From Flavobacterium sp. (lineage in GTDB: Bacteria > Bacteroidota > Bacteroidia > Flavobacteriales > Flavobacteriaceae), in contig NZ_JANJUQ010000031.1 in NCBI RefSeq assembly GCF_024710485.1, positions 62,001 to 126,000 on the forward strand: a stretch of 64,000 nt of DNA. The letters run 5' to 3'. Shown in pieces: positions 35,193 to 46,735 of the stretch. Made by a program: the position numbers and the translations under genes. Below the pieces are notes generated by a model, which was not told where the DNA came from, did not search any database, and saw only the letters and a program-made list of their open reading frames with translations. Every line of letters starts with the position of its first letter. Position 1 is the stretch's first letter.

Positions 35193-38100
35193 TTAATAGA
35201 TGTATTCTTCTTTGTTAGCCATGATTTCATTGTAATCTTCTTTCGAACCTACAATAAAATGATCGTAATCTCTCATACCGGTACCTGCAGGGATTCTGTG
35301 ACCTACAATTACGTTTTCTTTCAATCCTTCTAAAGTATCTACTTTACCGGCTACAGCAGCTTCGTTTAATACTTTAGTAGTTTCCTGGAAGGAAGCCGCC
35401 GAGATGAACGACTTGGTTTGTAACGATGCTCTGGTAATACCTTGTAGTACCGGAGTAGCGGTAGCAGTGATAACATCACGAGCTACTACTAAATTCTTAT
35501 CGTTGCGTTTCAACATCGAATTCTCATCTCTTAACTCACGTGGCGATACAATTTGACCCGGTTTTAAAGTCTCCGAATCTCCGGCATCCTCCACTACTTT
35601 CATTCCGTACAATTTATCGTTTTCTTCAATAAAGTCAGCAGTGTGAATCAATTGCTCTTCTAAGAACAAGGTGTCTCCCGGATCTTGTACTTGAACTTTA
35701 CGCATCATTTGACGAATTACTACCTCAAAGTGCTTGTCGTTGATTTTTACCCCTTGTAAACGGTAAACCTCTTGAATCTCATTCACCAAATACTGTTGAA
35801 CAGCCGATGGCCCTTGAATTCTTAAGATATCCTCCGGCGTAATAGCACCGTCAGACAATGGCATACCCGCTTTTACGAAGTCGTTTTCTTGCACTAAGAT
35901 TTGACTTGATAATTTCACCAAGTATTTCTTAACCTCACCAAATTTAGATTCGATGATGATTTCACGGTTACCACGTTTGATTTTACCGAAAGATACTACT
36001 CCGTCAATTTCAGATACTACTGCAGGGTTTGAAGGATTACGAGCCTCTAACAACTCCGTAATTCTTGGTAAACCTCCGGTGATATCACCCGCTTTAGAAG
36101 AACGACGAGGAATTTTAACCAAGATTTTACCGGCTTTAATTTTCTCTCCGTCTTCTACCATTAAGTGAGCACCAACCGGTAAGTTGTAAGAACGGATTAA
36201 TTCTCCGTCTTTACCGTAAACCAATAAGGTTGGTATTAACTTTTTATTTCTTCCTTCTGAAATTACTTTCTCTTGGAATCCGGTTTGCTCATCTATTTCA
36301 ACTTGGAACGATTGTCCTTGTTCTAAATCTTCGTAAGCAATTTTTCCGGTAAACTCAGAAACGATAACTCCGTTGTATGGATCCCATTTACAAATAACAG
36401 CTCCTTTTTCTACTACGTCACCATCTTTAACATTGATTACGGAACCGTAAGGAATGTTGTGTGTACTTAATAGGATTCCGGTTTTAACATCTACCAATTT
36501 TAACTCTGTTGAACGAGACACAACGATATCCACTTTGTTTCCGTCGTTGTCTTCTCCAACCACTGTTTTCAAATCTTCGATTTCCAATCTTCCACCGAAT
36601 TTAGCAATGATGCTGGACTCTTCAGAAACACCACCGGCAACCCCTCCAACGTGGAAGGTACGTAGGGTTAACTGCGTTCCTGGCTCTCCAATTGATTGTG
36701 CTGCAATAACTCCGACAGCTTCACCTTTTTGAGTCATTTTTCCGGTAGCTAAGTTTCTTCCGTAACATTTAGCACAGATTCCTTTCTTAGCTTCACAAGT
36801 TAATGGTGAACGTACATCTACTTTCTCTAACGGAGATTCTTCGATAGCTTTCACAATAGCTTCCGTGATTTGCTCGCCTGAGTGTACTAAGATTTCGTTA
36901 GTTAACGGGTTAATTACATCTTGTAATGCCACACGTCCTAAGATTCTTTCTCCTAAGGTTTCTACGATTTCTTCATTTTTCTTTAAAGCAGAAACTTCGA
37001 TACCTCTTAACGTACCACAATCTACAGAGTTTACGATTACGTCTTGGGAAACGTCATGTAAACGACGAGTCAAGTAACCCGCATCAGCAGTTTTCAAAGC
37101 GGTATCCGCTAATCCTTTACGAGCACCGTGCGTAGAGATAAAGTATTCCAAAATCGATAGACCTTCCTTAAAGTTGGAAAGAATCGGGTTTTCGATAATT
37201 TCTCCACCTCCTGCTGTTGATTTTTTAGGCTTAGCCATCAAACCACGCATACCGGTTAACTGACGAATCTGCTCTTTCGATCCACGCGCTCCGGAATCCA
37301 ACATCATATATACTGAGTTGAATCCTTGTTGGTCTTCACGGATATTCTTCATAGCCAACTCGGTCAATAAAGCATTCGTAGAAGTCCACACGTCGATTAC
37401 TTGGTTGTAACGCTCGTTGTTGGTGATAAGACCCATGTTATAGTTCATGGTAATGCCGTCCACTTGCTCACGAGCATCAGCGATTAATTCATCTTTTCTT
37501 TGTGGGATGATGATATCCCCTAATGAGAAGGACAATCCACCTTTGAAAGCGAACTTGTATCCCATATCTTTCATGTTATCCAAGAAAGCTGCTGTGGTAG
37601 GCACATCGGTTACAGCTAAGATTTTACCAATAATATCACGCAATGATTTTTTGGTCAATACTTCGTTGATGTAACCGGCTGCTTCCGGCACTACTTCGTT
37701 GAATAGCACTCTACCGGCAGTTGTTTGGATAAGTTTGTATACTAATTCACCGTTCTCGTTAAAGTCTTTGGCTCTGATTTTCACACGAGCATTCAACTCT
37801 AATCTGCCTTCATTTAAAGCGATGTTAACTTCTTCAGCAGAGTAGAAAGTTAAGCCTTCGCCTAAAATTTTATGATCCGGTGTAGACAATCTTTCTTTGG
37901 TCATGTAGTACAGACCCAAAACCATGTCCTGAGAAGGTACGGTAATTGGCGCACCATTGGCCGGGTTCAAGATATTGTGAGAAGCCAACATTAACAATTG
38001 GGCTTCCAAAATAGCTTCCGGTCCTAATGGCAAGTGTACTGCCATCTGGTCACCGTCGAAATCCGCGTTAAACGCCGTACAAACCAACGGGTGTAATTGG

Positions 38101-39497
38101 ATCGCTTTTCCTTCGATTAACTTTGGCTGGAACGCTTGGATACCCAAACGGTGCAAAGTAGGAGCACGGTTGAGCAATACCGGATGTCCTTTGATTACAT
38201 TTTCAAGGATGTCCCATACTACAGGCTCTTTTTTATCAATGATTTTCTTAGCCGACTTAACGGTTTTAACGATTCCTCTTTCGATTAACTTACGAATAAC
38301 GAATGGTTTGTATAGTTCTGCCGCCATGTCTTTTGGCAAACCACATTCAAACAATTTCATTTCCGGTCCAACCACAATTACCGAACGAGCAGAATAATCC
38401 ACACGTTTTCCTAATAAGTTTTGACGGAAACGACCTTGCTTACCTTTTAAGGAATCCGAAAGGGATTTCAATGGACGGTTTGATTCGGTTTTAACCGCAG
38501 AAGCTTTACGGGTGTTGTCGAATAAGGAATCTACTGATTCTTGCAACATACGTTTTTCGTTTCTCAAGATTACTTCCGGAGCTTTGATTTCCATCAATCT
38601 TTTCAAACGGTTGTTACGGATGATTACTCTTCGGTACAAATCGTTCAAATCGGAAGTAGCGAAACGACCACCATCTAGCGGCACCAACGGACGCAATTCA
38701 GGCGGAATCACCGGAATTACTTTCAAAATCATCCACTCAGGACGGTTTTCTCTGTTAAGGTTAGCCTCGCGGAACGATTCTACTACTTGTAATCTTTTTA
38801 ACGCTTCTGTTTTTCTTTGTTTAGACGTTTCGTTGTTAGCGCTGTGACGCAACTCGTATGATAAAGCATCTAAGTCCGTGCGAGCCAACAAGTCCATAAT
38901 ACATTCAGCACCCATTTTGGCAATAAATTTATTCGGATCTGAATCATCTAAATATTGGTTCTCCATCGGAAGGGTATCTAAAATATTTAGATATTCTTCT
39001 TCCGTTAAGAAGTCTAATCTTTGTAAAGATTCGCCATCTGCATTTTTAGCAATACCGGCTTGGATTACTACGTATCTTTCGTAGTAAATAATCATGTCTA
39101 ATTTTTTAGACGGTAACCCTAGGATGTAACCAATTTTGTTGGGTAACGAACGGAAGTACCAGATGTGAGCGATGGGCACCACCAAGTTGATGTGACCTAC
39201 TCTGTCTCTACGCACTTTTTTCTCTGTTACTTCAACACCACAACGGTCACAAACGATTCCTTTATAACGGATTCTTTTGTATTTACCACAAGCACACTCG
39301 AAATCCTTTACAGGTCCGAAGATACGCTCACAGAAAAGACCGTCACGTTCCGGTTTGTGGGTTCTATAGTTGATAGTTTCCGGCTTCAAAACCTCACCTC
39401 TTGACTCAGCCAAGATGGATTCCGGAGAAGCTAGTCCTATCGAAATTCTGTCAAATCTTTTGATAGTATTTTTAGTATCTTTATTTCTATTCATCAT
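35193..39497 (-). CDS. rpoC: DNA-directed RNA polymerase subunit beta'
   Basis: Largest catalytic subunit of RNA polymerase. The 1434 residues show the N-terminal zinc ribbon ([13 protein letters not shown] then CDRCGVEV, about 66-88), the clamp and lid region ([22 protein letters not shown]), the catalytic magnesium loop NADFDGDQ (about 477-484), the second zinc site ([15 protein letters not shown]) and the trigger loop/bridge region ([16 protein letters not shown]). Translation starts MMNRNK; the first or second ATG is possible. The rpoB-rpoC spacer (39498-39583) carries a symmetric set of CAGT/ACTG motifs that could fold. Confidence 0.98.
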   Translation of the reverse strand: MMNRNKDTKNTIKRFDRISIGLASPESILAESRGEVLKPETINYRTHKPERDGLFCERIFGPVKDFECACGKYKRIRYKGIVCDRCGVEVTEKKVRRDRVGHINLVVPIAHIWYFRSLPNKIGYILGLPSKKLDMIIYYERYVVIQAGIAKNADGESLQRLDFLTEEEYLNILDTLPMENQYLDDSDPNKFIAKMGAECIMDLLARTDLDALSYELRHSANNETSKQRKTEALKRLQVVESFREANLNRENRPEWMILKVIPVIPPELRPLVPLDGGRFATSDLNDLYRRVIIRNNRLKRLMEIKAPEVILRNEKRMLQESVDSLFDNTRKASAVKTESNRPLKSLSDSLKGKQGRFRQNLLGKRVDYSARSVIVVGPEMKLFECGLPKDMAAELYKPFVIRKLIERGIVKTVKSAKKIIDKKEPVVWDILENVIKGHPVLLNRAPTLHRLGIQAFQPKLIEGKAIQLHPLVCTAFNADFDGDQMAVHLPLGPEAILEAQLLMLASHNILNPANGAPITVPSQDMVLGLYYMTKERLSTPDHKILGEGLTFYSAEEVNIALNEGRLELNARVKIRAKDFNENGELVYKLIQTTAGRVLFNEVVPEAAGYINEVLTKKSLRDIIGKILAVTDVPTTAAFLDNMKDMGYKFAFKGGLSFSLGDIIIPQRKDELIADAREQVDGITMNYNMGLITNNERYNQVIDVWTSTNALLTELAMKNIREDQQGFNSVYMMLDSGARGSKEQIRQLTGMRGLMAKPKKSTAGGGEIIENPILSNFKEGLSILEYFISTHGARKGLADTALKTADAGYLTRRLHDVSQDVIVNSVDCGTLRGIEVSALKKNEEIVETLGERILGRVALQDVINPLTNEILVHSGEQITEAIVKAIEESPLEKVDVRSPLTCEAKKGICAKCYGRNLATGKMTQKGEAVGVIAAQSIGEPGTQLTLRTFHVGGVAGGVSEESSIIAKFGGRLEIEDLKTVVGEDNDGNKVDIVVSRSTELKLVDVKTGILLSTHNIPYGSVINVKDGDVVEKGAVICKWDPYNGVIVSEFTGKIAYEDLEQGQSFQVEIDEQTGFQEKVISEGRNKKLIPTLLVYGKDGELIRSYNLPVGAHLMVEDGEKIKAGKILVKIPRRSSKAGDITGGLPRITELLEARNPSNPAVVSEIDGVVSFGKIKRGNREIIIESKFGEVKKYLVKLSSQILVQENDFVKAGMPLSDGAITPEDILRIQGPSAVQQYLVNEIQEVYRLQGVKINDKHFEVVIRQMMRKVQVQDPGDTLFLEEQLIHTADFIEENDKLYGMKVVEDAGDSETLKPGQIVSPRELRDENSMLKRNDKNLVVARDVITATATPVLQGITRASLQTKSFISAASFQETTKVLNEAAVAGKVDTLEGLKENVIVGHRIPAGTGMRDYDHFIVGSKEDYNEIMANKEEYIY

Positions 39498-39519
39498 AGT
39501 CGTAAACTTTTAAATGTTA

Positions 39520-39581
39520 CAGTCGCAGTTTTCAGTCACAGTCAGCTGGAATTGCCAACTGAGACTGATACTGGTTTACTG
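39520..39581. repeat. Imperfect inverted repeat filling the rpoB-rpoC spacer
   Basis: Four CAGT motifs (starting 39520, 39526, 39533, 39539) are mirrored by four ACTG motifs (39558, 39564, 39570, 39578) around a central AGCTGG segment. The spacings of 6-8 bases are similar on both arms, so the spacer could fold into a long interrupted hairpin in the mRNA. Confidence 0.6.
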
Positions 39582-39583
39582 AT

Positions 39584-42500
39584 TTATTCTTCTAATCTGA
39601 TATCTAATCCGAGACCTTTCAATTCATGCATCAATACATTGAATGATTCTGGTAATCCCGGCTCCGGCATAGTTTCACCCTTAACGATAGCTTCGTAAGT
39701 TTTAGCTCTACCGATTACGTCATCCGATTTAACAGTCAAAATTTCTCTAAGCGTACTTGAAGCACCATAAGCCTCAAGAGCCCAAACCTCCATTTCTCCG
39801 AAACGCTGACCACCGAACTGAGCTTTACCTCCTAACGGTTGTTGCGTAATCAATGAGTATGGACCAATAGAACGTGCGTGCATTTTATCATCTACCATGT
39901 GTCCTAATTTCAACATGTAGATTACACCCACTGTTGCCGGTTGGTGGAAGCGTTCTCCAGTTCCTCCGTCGTACAAATACGTATGACCGAATCTTGGGAT
40001 TCCTGCTTCGTCTGTCAAGGCGTTGATTTGGTCTAAAGTAGCACCGTCGAAGATTGGCGTAGCAAATTTTCTACCCAAGTTCATACCGGCCCAACCCAAT
40101 ACGGTTTCGTAAATCTGACCAATGTTCATACGCGATGGTACCCCTAGCGGATTCAATACGATATCTACCGGTGTTCCGTCTTCTAAGAAAGGCATGTCTT
40201 CATGACGAACTATACGAGCTACAATACCTTTGTTACCGTGACGTCCCGCCATTTTATCACCCACTTTCAATTTACGTTTCTTAGCGATATAAACTTTCGC
40301 TAATTTCAAGATACCCGCTGGTAACTCATCACCCACAGTAATGGTAAATTTCTCTCTTCTTAATGCCCCTTGTAAATCGTTTAATTTGATTTTGTAGTTG
40401 TGGATTAAGTCGTTTACCAATTTGTTGGTTTCGTCATCAGCTACCCATTGTCCTTTGGTTAAGTGAGCGAAATCTTCAACGGCGTGTAACATTTTTTGGG
40501 TATATTTTTTACCTTTTGGCAATACTTCTTCACCCAAGTCGTTCATTACACCTTGCGATGTCTTTCCGTTCACAATGTTGAACAATTTGTCAACCAATTT
40601 GTCTTTTAATTCAACAAATTTAGTTTCGAACTCCATTTCCAAAGCCGTCAAATCGTCTTTGTCTTTGGTACGTTTCTTTTTATCTTTTACCGCTCTCGCG
40701 AATAATTTTTTGTCTAAAACCACACCGTGTAAAGATGGAGACGCTTTTAAGGAAGCATCTTTCACATCACCGGCTTTGTCTCCGAAGATGGCTCTTAACA
40801 ACTTCTCTTCCGGAGTTGGATCAGATTCTCCTTTTGGTGTAATTTTTCCGATTAGAATATCGCCGGGTTTTACCTCGGCTCCGATTCTGATCATACCGTT
40901 TTCATCTAAGTCTTTAGTAGCTTCTTCAGAAACGTTAGGGATATCGTTAGTCAACTCTTCATTACCTAATTTGGTATCACGAACTTCCAAAGAATAGTCA
41001 TCAATATGGATAGACGTAAAGATGTCATCGCGTACTACTTTTTCAGAAATTACAATCGCATCCTCGAAGTTGTACCCTTTCCAAGGCATGAACGCCACTT
41101 TAAGGTTTCTTCCTAAGGCCAACTCTCCGTTTTGCGTAGCATATCCTTCACAAAGCACTTGTCCTCTGGTCACTCTGTCACCTTTTCTTACGATAGGTTT
41201 CAAGTTGATAGACGTACTTTGGTTGGTTTTTCTGAACTTGATTAATTGGTATGTTTTTTCATCCGGGTCAAAACTTACCATTCTTTCTTCTTCCGTTCTG
41301 TCGTATTTGATGGTAATGATATTGGCATCAACGTACTCTACAGTACCTTCGCCTTCGGCATTAATTAATACTCTTGAGTCAGAAGCCACTTGGCGCTCTA
41401 AACCGGTTCCTACAATTGGTGCTTCAGGACGTAATAATGGTACGGCCTGACGCATCATGTTGGATCCCATCAACGCACGGTTCGCGTCATCGTGTTCCAA
41501 GAATGGAATTAACGAAGCCGAAATTGAAGCGATTTGGTTAGGTGCCACGTCGGTGTAGTGAATTTCGGTCGGATCAACTACCGGGAAGTCACCTTCTTCA
41601 CGAGCAATAACTTTATCAGCCGTGATTTTACCATGGTCATCCATGTCGATATTAGCTTGAGCAATCATCTTGCCTTCTTCTTCCTCGGCACTTAAATAGA
41701 TTGGTTCAGAAACCAAATCTACTTGTCCGCCGTTAACTTTGCGGTATGGTGTCTCAATGAATCCCATACTGTTTACCTTGGCGTAAACCCCTAAAGAGGA
41801 AATCAAACCAATGTTTGGTCCTTCAGGCGTTTCAATCGGACATAAACGACCGTAGTGTGTATAGTGAACGTCACGCACCTCGAAACCGGCTCTCTCACGA
41901 GAAAGACCACCAGGTCCTAGGGCAGACAATCTTCTTTTATGGGTAATCTCGGCCAATGGATTGGTTTGATCCATGAACTGAGACAACTGGTTAGTACCAA
42001 AGAAAGAGTTGATAACCGAAGACAATGTTTTGGCATTGATCAAATCGATTGGTGTAAACACCTCGTTATCTCTAACGTTCATTCTTTCGCGGATGGTACG
42101 CGCCATACGAGCTAAACCTACACCAAATTGTTGAGACAATTGCTCACCAACAGTTCTTACACGACGGTTAGACAAGTGATCGATATCATCAATCTCTGCT
42201 TTAGAGTTGATCAATTCAATTAAGTATTTAACGATAGTGATGATATCTTCTTTGGTAAGCACTTGCTTTTCCATAGGGATATCAAGGTTTAGCTTTTTGT
42301 TCATTCTGTAACGACCAACTTCACCTAAGTTGTAACGTTGGTCTGAGAAGAACAATTTATCTATGATACCGCGAGCTGTTTCCTCATCAGGCGGTTCAGC
42401 ATTACGCAACTGACGGTAAATGTGCTCAACAGCTTCTTTTTCAGAGTTGGTCGGGTCTTTTTGTAACGTATTGTGTATGATAGCGTAATCGCCTTGATTC

Positions 42501-43396
42501 GCATCTTCCTTGTGCAACAAAATAGACTTCACATTAGAATCGATGATTTCTTCCACATTATCTTTATCGATAATAGTGTCACGATCTAAGATGATTTCGT
42601 TACGCTCGATAGATACTACTTCTCCGGTATCCTCGTCTACGAAATCTTCATGCCAAGTATTCAATACTCTCGCAGCTAATCTTCTTCCAATGTATTTTTT
42701 TAATCCGGTTTTAGATACTTTAATTTCTTCCGCAAGGTCGAAAATCTCTAAGATATCTTTATCTCTTTCAAATCCGATAGCACGGAAAAGTGTAGTAACC
42801 GGTAATTTTTTCTTTCTATCAATGTAGGCGTACATTACGCTGTTGATATCGGTAGCAAATTCAATCCATGACCCTTTGAAAGGAATAACTCTGGCAGAAT
42901 ACAACTTGGTTCCGTTAGCATGGAAAGACTGACCGAAGAATACACCCGGAGAACGGTGTAACTGAGAAACAACCACACGCTCGGCACCATTGATAACGAA
43001 AGTTCCGCTTGGTGTCATGTAGGGAATAGTCCCTAGATATACGTCTTGTACGATAGTTTCAAAATCTTCGTGTTCCGGATCGGTACAGTACAATTTCAGA
43101 CGCGCCTTAAGAGGCACACTGTATGTCAAACCTCTTTCAATACACTCTTGAATGGTGTAACGCGGTGGGTCAACAAAATAATCCAGGAATTCTAATACAA
43201 ATTGGTTTCTTGTATCAGTAATTGGAAAGTTTTCCATGAAGGTGTTGTAAAGCCCTTCGTTGCCTCTCTCGTCAGATTTGGTCTCCAATTGGAAGAAATC
43301 TTTAAAGGATTTTACCTGAACATCCAAGAAATCCGGATATTGAGGAATGTTTTTAGTAGAGGCAAAATTCAATCTTTCAGTCTGATTTGTTATCAT
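39584..43396 (-). CDS. rpoB: DNA-directed RNA polymerase subunit beta
   Basis: Second-largest RNA polymerase subunit, forming the active-site cleft with beta' and binding rifampicin. The 1270 residues include the rifampicin region [19 protein letters not shown] and [19 protein letters not shown], the [11 protein letters not shown] segment, and the C-terminal [11 protein letters not shown] where it meets beta'. The ATG at 43396 is preferred to a TTG one codon upstream because [11 protein letters not shown] is the family N terminus. It is preceded by a long spacer with a strong hairpin after rplL, and followed by rpoC 86 bases later. Confidence 0.98.
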   Translation of the reverse strand: MITNQTERLNFASTKNIPQYPDFLDVQVKSFKDFFQLETKSDERGNEGLYNTFMENFPITDTRNQFVLEFLDYFVDPPRYTIQECIERGLTYSVPLKARLKLYCTDPEHEDFETIVQDVYLGTIPYMTPSGTFVINGAERVVVSQLHRSPGVFFGQSFHANGTKLYSARVIPFKGSWIEFATDINSVMYAYIDRKKKLPVTTLFRAIGFERDKDILEIFDLAEEIKVSKTGLKKYIGRRLAARVLNTWHEDFVDEDTGEVVSIERNEIILDRDTIIDKDNVEEIIDSNVKSILLHKEDANQGDYAIIHNTLQKDPTNSEKEAVEHIYRQLRNAEPPDEETARGIIDKLFFSDQRYNLGEVGRYRMNKKLNLDIPMEKQVLTKEDIITIVKYLIELINSKAEIDDIDHLSNRRVRTVGEQLSQQFGVGLARMARTIRERMNVRDNEVFTPIDLINAKTLSSVINSFFGTNQLSQFMDQTNPLAEITHKRRLSALGPGGLSRERAGFEVRDVHYTHYGRLCPIETPEGPNIGLISSLGVYAKVNSMGFIETPYRKVNGGQVDLVSEPIYLSAEEEEGKMIAQANIDMDDHGKITADKVIAREEGDFPVVDPTEIHYTDVAPNQIASISASLIPFLEHDDANRALMGSNMMRQAVPLLRPEAPIVGTGLERQVASDSRVLINAEGEGTVEYVDANIITIKYDRTEEERMVSFDPDEKTYQLIKFRKTNQSTSINLKPIVRKGDRVTRGQVLCEGYATQNGELALGRNLKVAFMPWKGYNFEDAIVISEKVVRDDIFTSIHIDDYSLEVRDTKLGNEELTNDIPNVSEEATKDLDENGMIRIGAEVKPGDILIGKITPKGESDPTPEEKLLRAIFGDKAGDVKDASLKASPSLHGVVLDKKLFARAVKDKKKRTKDKDDLTALEMEFETKFVELKDKLVDKLFNIVNGKTSQGVMNDLGEEVLPKGKKYTQKMLHAVEDFAHLTKGQWVADDETNKLVNDLIHNYKIKLNDLQGALRREKFTITVGDELPAGILKLAKVYIAKKRKLKVGDKMAGRHGNKGIVARIVRHEDMPFLEDGTPVDIVLNPLGVPSRMNIGQIYETVLGWAGMNLGRKFATPIFDGATLDQINALTDEAGIPRFGHTYLYDGGTGERFHQPATVGVIYMLKLGHMVDDKMHARSIGPYSLITQQPLGGKAQFGGQRFGEMEVWALEAYGASSTLREILTVKSDDVIGRAKTYEAIVKGETMPEPGLPESFNVLMHELKGLGLDIRLEE

Positions 43397-43474
43397 CAAT
43401 GGACAAAATTTTGATTTAAAAAAAGTAATTTTTTGTGTGAGAGCACACTGTTTTATATCTACTTTCCTTTAAAA

Positions 43475-43538
43475 TTAACCATTACCTCTTTAAAAATAAA
43501 CCAGGAAATTTGTTTGTTTTTTTCTTCGTAATGGTTAA
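43475..43538. repeat. 11-base inverted repeat upstream of rpoB
   Basis: TTAACCATTAC (43475-43485) and GTAATGGTTAA (43528-43538) are exact inverted copies separated by 42 bases, in the rplL-rpoB spacer. The gap is long for a terminator; the arms could bind a dimeric regulator or form a stem in the rpoB leader. Confidence 0.5.
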
Positions 43539-43604
43539 AGATGGGTTTCGTATTGGACTATATAAATGAGATAAAAATTTATATAATTTTATTATACGAA
43601 AAAT

Positions 43605-43642
43605 GGTTTAGGCCCTTGGACGCTTTGTCCAAGGCCTAAACC
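43605..43642 (-). terminator. Hairpin after rplL, possible partial terminator or attenuator
   Basis: On the minus strand GGTTTAGGCC-TTGGAC pairs with GTCCAAGGGCCTAAACC (one bulged base) and is followed by a short T-run. It lies 22 bases after the rplL stop. Because rpoB lies downstream in the same direction, this probably lowers rpoBC expression relative to the ribosomal proteins, as the rplL-rpoB attenuator does in E. coli. Confidence 0.65.
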
Positions 43643-43664
43643 TAGTTTTCAAACCGGTGTTGGA

Positions 43665-44039
43665 TTACTTTAACTCAACAACAGCTCCAGCTTCCTCTAA
43701 AGATTTTTTCAAACCTTCAGCTTCTGCTTTAGATACTCCTTCTTTGATGTTTGCAGGTGCACCATCAACGATATCTTTTGCTTCTTTCAAGCCAAGACCT
43801 GTTAATTCTTTTACAGCTTTAACTACTGCTAATTTAGAAGCACCAGCATCTTTCAATACTACTGTGAATTCTGTTTGCTCTTCAGCAGCTCCACCGTCTC
43901 CAGCACCACCAGCAGCAACTACTACTGCAGCAGCAGCAGGCTCGATACCGTACTCATCTTTTAATATTGTAGCTAAATCATTAACTTCTTTTACAGTTAA
44001 GTTAACTAATTGTTCTGCGAATTGTTTTAAATCTGCCAT
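43665..44039 (-). CDS. rplL: 50S ribosomal protein L7/L12
   Basis: Stalk protein of the large ribosomal subunit, present in multiple copies, that recruits and activates translational GTPases. The 124 residues have the N-terminal dimerisation helices ([20 protein letters not shown]), the Ala/Gly-rich flexible hinge ([20 protein letters not shown]) and the C-terminal globular domain with [21 protein letters not shown]. It lies 55 bases after rplJ, as in most bacteria, and is followed by a strong hairpin before rpoB. Confidence 0.98.
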   Translation of the reverse strand: MADLKQFAEQLVNLTVKEVNDLATILKDEYGIEPAAAAVVVAAGGAGDGGAAEEQTEFTVVLKDAGASKLAVVKAVKELTGLGLKEAKDIVDGAPANIKEGVSKAEAEGLKKSLEEAGAVVELK

Positions 44040-44094
44040 TTTTTCTATCGTTTAAAATGTTCTTTTTTAATATTTATTTTTTAGTCTGCTCTAA

Positions 44095-44601
44095 TTATTC
44101 TGCTGCAGCTTCTTCTCCTTTTTGTTCAGCATTGTTTAACAAAGCTGAAAGGATGCGTTTAGCAGGTGATTGAAGTAATCCAATGATTTCACCGATAACT
44201 TCTTCTTTAGATTTAAGGGAAGCTAAGCTATCCAACAAGTTATCGCCAATATAGATTTCTTGGTTGATATAAGCTCCTTTGAATACCGGCTTATCCGATT
44301 TCTTTCTGAAGTCTTTGATGATTTTTGCAGGAGCGTTAGCCACATCAGCAATAAAAACTGATGAGTTACCCTTTAATACAGATGGTAAATCTCCATAATC
44401 ATTAGTTGACGCTTCCATTGCTTTCTCAAGCAAAGTATTTTTAACAACTTCTAATTTGATACCCGCTTTAAAACAAGCTCTTCTTAAATTGGAAGTAGTA
44501 TCAGCATCCATACCTGATGTATCTGCAATGTAAATTACATTAGTTTCACCCAACTTTGCAGTTAAATCTTCTATCGCGATTGATTTTTCTTCTCTTGTCA
44601 T
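44095..44601 (-). CDS. rplJ: 50S ribosomal protein L10
   Basis: Stalk base protein of the 50S subunit that anchors L7/L12 dimers to 23S rRNA. The 168 residues include the N-terminal rRNA-binding part (SGMDADTTSNLRRACFKAG, EVVKNTLLEKAM), a central GAYINQEIYIGDNLLD and the C-terminal L7/L12-binding helix (PAKRILSALLNNAEQ). It sits between rplA (23 bases upstream) and rplL; in other bacteria the L10-L7/L12 complex represses its own mRNA, but no matching leader is obvious in this short spacer. Confidence 0.97.
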   Translation of the reverse strand: MTREEKSIAIEDLTAKLGETNVIYIADTSGMDADTTSNLRRACFKAGIKLEVVKNTLLEKAMEASTNDYGDLPSVLKGNSSVFIADVANAPAKIIKDFRKKSDKPVFKGAYINQEIYIGDNLLDSLASLKSKEEVIGEIIGLLQSPAKRILSALLNNAEQKGEEAAAE

Positions 44602-44624
44602 AATAAAATATGTTTAACTACCAA

Positions 44625-45314
44625 TTATACTGCTTTAGGATCTAAAGCAATAGCAGGACTCATGGTGCTTGACAAGTGGATAGACTTGATATAAGTACCT
44701 TTAGCTGCAGTTGGTTTTAATTTAACTAATGTTTGAATAATTTCGTGAGCGTTATCTACAATCTTATCCGCGTCGAAAGAAATTCTTCCGATACCAGCGT
44801 GTACGATTCCGGTTTTATCAACTTTGAAGTCGATTTTACCCGCTTTAACTTCAGCAACAGCTTTACCAATTTCCATCGTAACTGTTCCTGTTTTAGGGTT
44901 TGGCATTAAACCTCTAGGACCTAACACACGTCCTAACGGACCTAATTTACCCATGATAGCAGGCATAGTGATGATTACATCAACATCTGTCCAACCATCT
45001 TTAATTTTTTGAAGGTAATCGTCTAAACCTACGAAATCAGCTCCGGCTGCTTTAGCTTCAGCTTCTTTGTCCGGAGTAACCAAAGCTAACACTTTAGTAT
45101 CTTTACCGGTTCCGTGAGGAAGGGTTACAACACCTCTTACCATTTGATTCGCTTTTCTTGGATCAACTCCTAAACGAACAGCAATATCTACCGACTCATC
45201 AAATTTTGCAGAAGCAACTGTTTTCAATAAAGATGAAGCATCTTTTAAAGAATACAATTTGTTTTTCTCAATTTTTGAAGCAGCCTCTTTTTGTTTTTTT
45301 GTCAATTTTGCCAT
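44625..45314 (-). CDS. rplA: 50S ribosomal protein L1
   Basis: L1-stalk protein of the 50S subunit, controlling exit of deacylated tRNA, and in many bacteria a translational repressor of the rplK-rplA mRNA. The 229 residues show [27 protein letters not shown], the [26 protein letters not shown] signature and [21 protein letters not shown]. It starts 3 bases after rplK, so the two are translated together. Confidence 0.98.
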   Translation of the reverse strand: MAKLTKKQKEAASKIEKNKLYSLKDASSLLKTVASAKFDESVDIAVRLGVDPRKANQMVRGVVTLPHGTGKDTKVLALVTPDKEAEAKAAGADFVGLDDYLQKIKDGWTDVDVIITMPAIMGKLGPLGRVLGPRGLMPNPKTGTVTMEIGKAVAEVKAGKIDFKVDKTGIVHAGIGRISFDADKIVDNAHEIIQTLVKLKPTAAKGTYIKSIHLSSTMSPAIALDPKAV

Positions 45315-45317
45315 GTC

Positions 45318-45764
45318 TTATCCTTTTTTTAGAGGAGAATCTCCAGTTACAGTTAATCCCATTGATCTAGCTGTTCCAGCAATCATGCTCATTGCAGATT
45401 CCATAGTGAATGCATTTAAATCAGGCATTTTGTCCTCGGCAATCGTTTTGATTTGGTCCCATGATACGTTACCAACTTTACGACGATTAGGCTCTCCTGA
45501 ACCGGATTTAATTTTAGCAGCATCCAATAATTGCACTGCAGCAGGTGGAGTTTTCACGACAAAATCAAATGATTTGTCTTTGTACACGGTAATTTGTACC
45601 GGTAACACTTTGCCGGGTTGATCTTGGGTTCTGGCATTAAATTGCTTACAGAATTCCATGATGTTAACCCCAGCAGCTCCCAAAGCAGGTCCAACCGGTG
45701 GCGACGGGTTCGCAGCACCTCCCTTAACTTGTAGTTTAACTACTTTACTAATTTCTTTAGCCAT
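45318..45764 (-). CDS. rplK: 50S ribosomal protein L11
   Basis: Protein of the GTPase-associated centre of the 50S subunit, binding 23S rRNA near the factor site. The 148 residues have the N-terminal [28 protein letters not shown] signature, with the conserved prolines of the thiostrepton-binding face, and the C-terminal rRNA-binding domain ([24 protein letters not shown]). It follows nusG by 67 bases and precedes rplA in the standard order. Confidence 0.98.
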   Translation of the reverse strand: MAKEISKVVKLQVKGGAANPSPPVGPALGAAGVNIMEFCKQFNARTQDQPGKVLPVQITVYKDKSFDFVVKTPPAAVQLLDAAKIKSGSGEPNRRKVGNVSWDQIKTIAEDKMPDLNAFTMESAMSMIAGTARSMGLTVTGDSPLKKG

Positions 45765-45831
45765 TTCTTAAAAAATTTTGCATCTCTCAATTGGAAGCGA
45801 TTGACGCGGGTTATAATGTATGTAACAAAAA

Positions 45832-46383
45832 TTATACTTTTTCAACTTGCATAAAACTCAACTCCAACGGTGTTTTTCTTCCGAAAATTTTAACCATTAC
45901 TTCGAGCTTACGCTTTTCTTCATTGATTTTATCAATGGTTCCGTTGAAACCATTGAAAGGTCCATCAATAACCTTAATTGTTTCTCCAACAGTAAAAGGA
46001 ATGTTTTGAGTATCGGTATTCACCGCTAATTCATCCACTTTTCCTAACATTCTGTTGACTTCAGACATACGCAATGGCACAGGATCTCCACCTTTTACTT
46101 CACCTAAAAAACCAATCACCCCGGTGATTGATTTGATGATATGAGGAATTTCACCAACCAAATTAGCTTCAATCATTACATAGCCAGGGAAATACACTTT
46201 GTCCTTTGCTATTTTTTTACCATCTCTAACCTGAACCACTTTCTCTGTTGGCACCAGTACTTGAGAGATGTAATCTGACATGCCTAATCTGTTAATCTCA
46301 GTTTCAATATAAGCTTTCACTTTATTCTCCTGACCACTAACAGCTCTTACGACATACCATTTTTTTAAATTAATATCAGCCAT
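45832..46383 (-). CDS. nusG: Transcription termination/antitermination protein NusG
   Basis: RNA polymerase elongation factor that binds beta' and couples transcription to translation or Rho. The 183 residues have the NGN domain (KKWYVVRAVSGQENKVKAY, then YFPGYVMIEA) and a C-terminal KOW domain with VGETIKVIDGPFNGFNGTID. The family ends with FGRKTPLELSFMQVEKV, as here. It is 10 bases downstream of secE, the arrangement found in most bacteria. Confidence 0.97.
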   Translation of the reverse strand: MADINLKKWYVVRAVSGQENKVKAYIETEINRLGMSDYISQVLVPTEKVVQVRDGKKIAKDKVYFPGYVMIEANLVGEIPHIIKSITGVIGFLGEVKGGDPVPLRMSEVNRMLGKVDELAVNTDTQNIPFTVGETIKVIDGPFNGFNGTIDKINEEKRKLEVMVKIFGRKTPLELSFMQVEKV

Positions 46384-46393
46384 TACAGAAAAA

Positions 46394-46591
46394 TTAAGGT
46401 TTTAACCATTTAAAGAATCCAGCGATCACTTTGGCGCAAGCTTCATCAACTCCCCAAGTAGCTAGAGCAAAGACAATTGAAAATACAGCCACAATAATGG
46501 TATATTTTTGAACTTCAGCCCATTCAGGCCAAGTAACATTTGTTTTCAATTCTTCAAATGCTTCTGATATATAGTTAACAATTTTTGCCAT
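46394..46591 (-). CDS. secE: Preprotein translocase subunit SecE
   Basis: Small membrane subunit of SecYEG, which clamps SecY. The 65 residues have an amphipathic N-terminal helix (KIVNYISEAFEELKTNVTWPEW) and one transmembrane helix (KYTIIVAVFSIVFALATWGVDEA), the single-helix form usual outside the gamma-proteobacteria. The frame extends upstream to 46636, but that would run into tRNA-Trp (46607-46677), so the ATG at 46591 is correct; it lies 15 bases after the tRNA. Confidence 0.95.
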   Translation of the reverse strand: MAKIVNYISEAFEELKTNVTWPEWAEVQKYTIIVAVFSIVFALATWGVDEACAKVIAGFFKWLKP

Positions 46592-46606
46592 TGTATATTT
46601 TTTTTG

Positions 46607-46677
46607 CACGGGCGGGAGGATTCGAACCACCATCAACGGTTTTGGAGACCGCTATTCTACCCTTGAACTACGCCCGT
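46607..46677 (-). tRNA. tRNA-Trp (anticodon CCA)
   Basis: The minus strand folds as a tRNA with acceptor stem ACGGGCG/CGCCCGT, D arm, anticodon loop CTCCAAA (anticodon CCA) and a T arm with GGTTCGAATCC. The discriminator is G; the 3' CCA is not encoded. It sits between tuf and secE, in the order common in Bacteroidota. Confidence 0.95.
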
Positions 46678-46687
46678 TTCATTAAAA

Positions 46688-46717
46688 ACCAGTGTCGTCT
46701 TTTGTGACGACACTGGT
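46688..46717 (-). terminator. Terminator after tuf
   Basis: ACCAGTGTCGTC pairs perfectly with GACGACACTGGT around a 6-base loop, followed on the minus strand by a T-run. It lies 18 bases after the tuf stop and before tRNA-Trp, so tRNA-Trp/secE/nusG need either read-through or a separate promoter. Confidence 0.9.
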
Positions 46718-46735
46718 AATTTATTTAATAGATAA

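Noticed and set aside
40575..41450. Long plus-strand reading frames opposite rpoB and rpoC.
   Set aside because: They are antisense shadows with no recognised domain, no promoter and no start context, opposite well-conserved coding sequence.
46592..46636. Longer secE start.
   Set aside because: It would extend the protein into tRNA-Trp; the ATG at 46591 gives the standard SecE N terminus.
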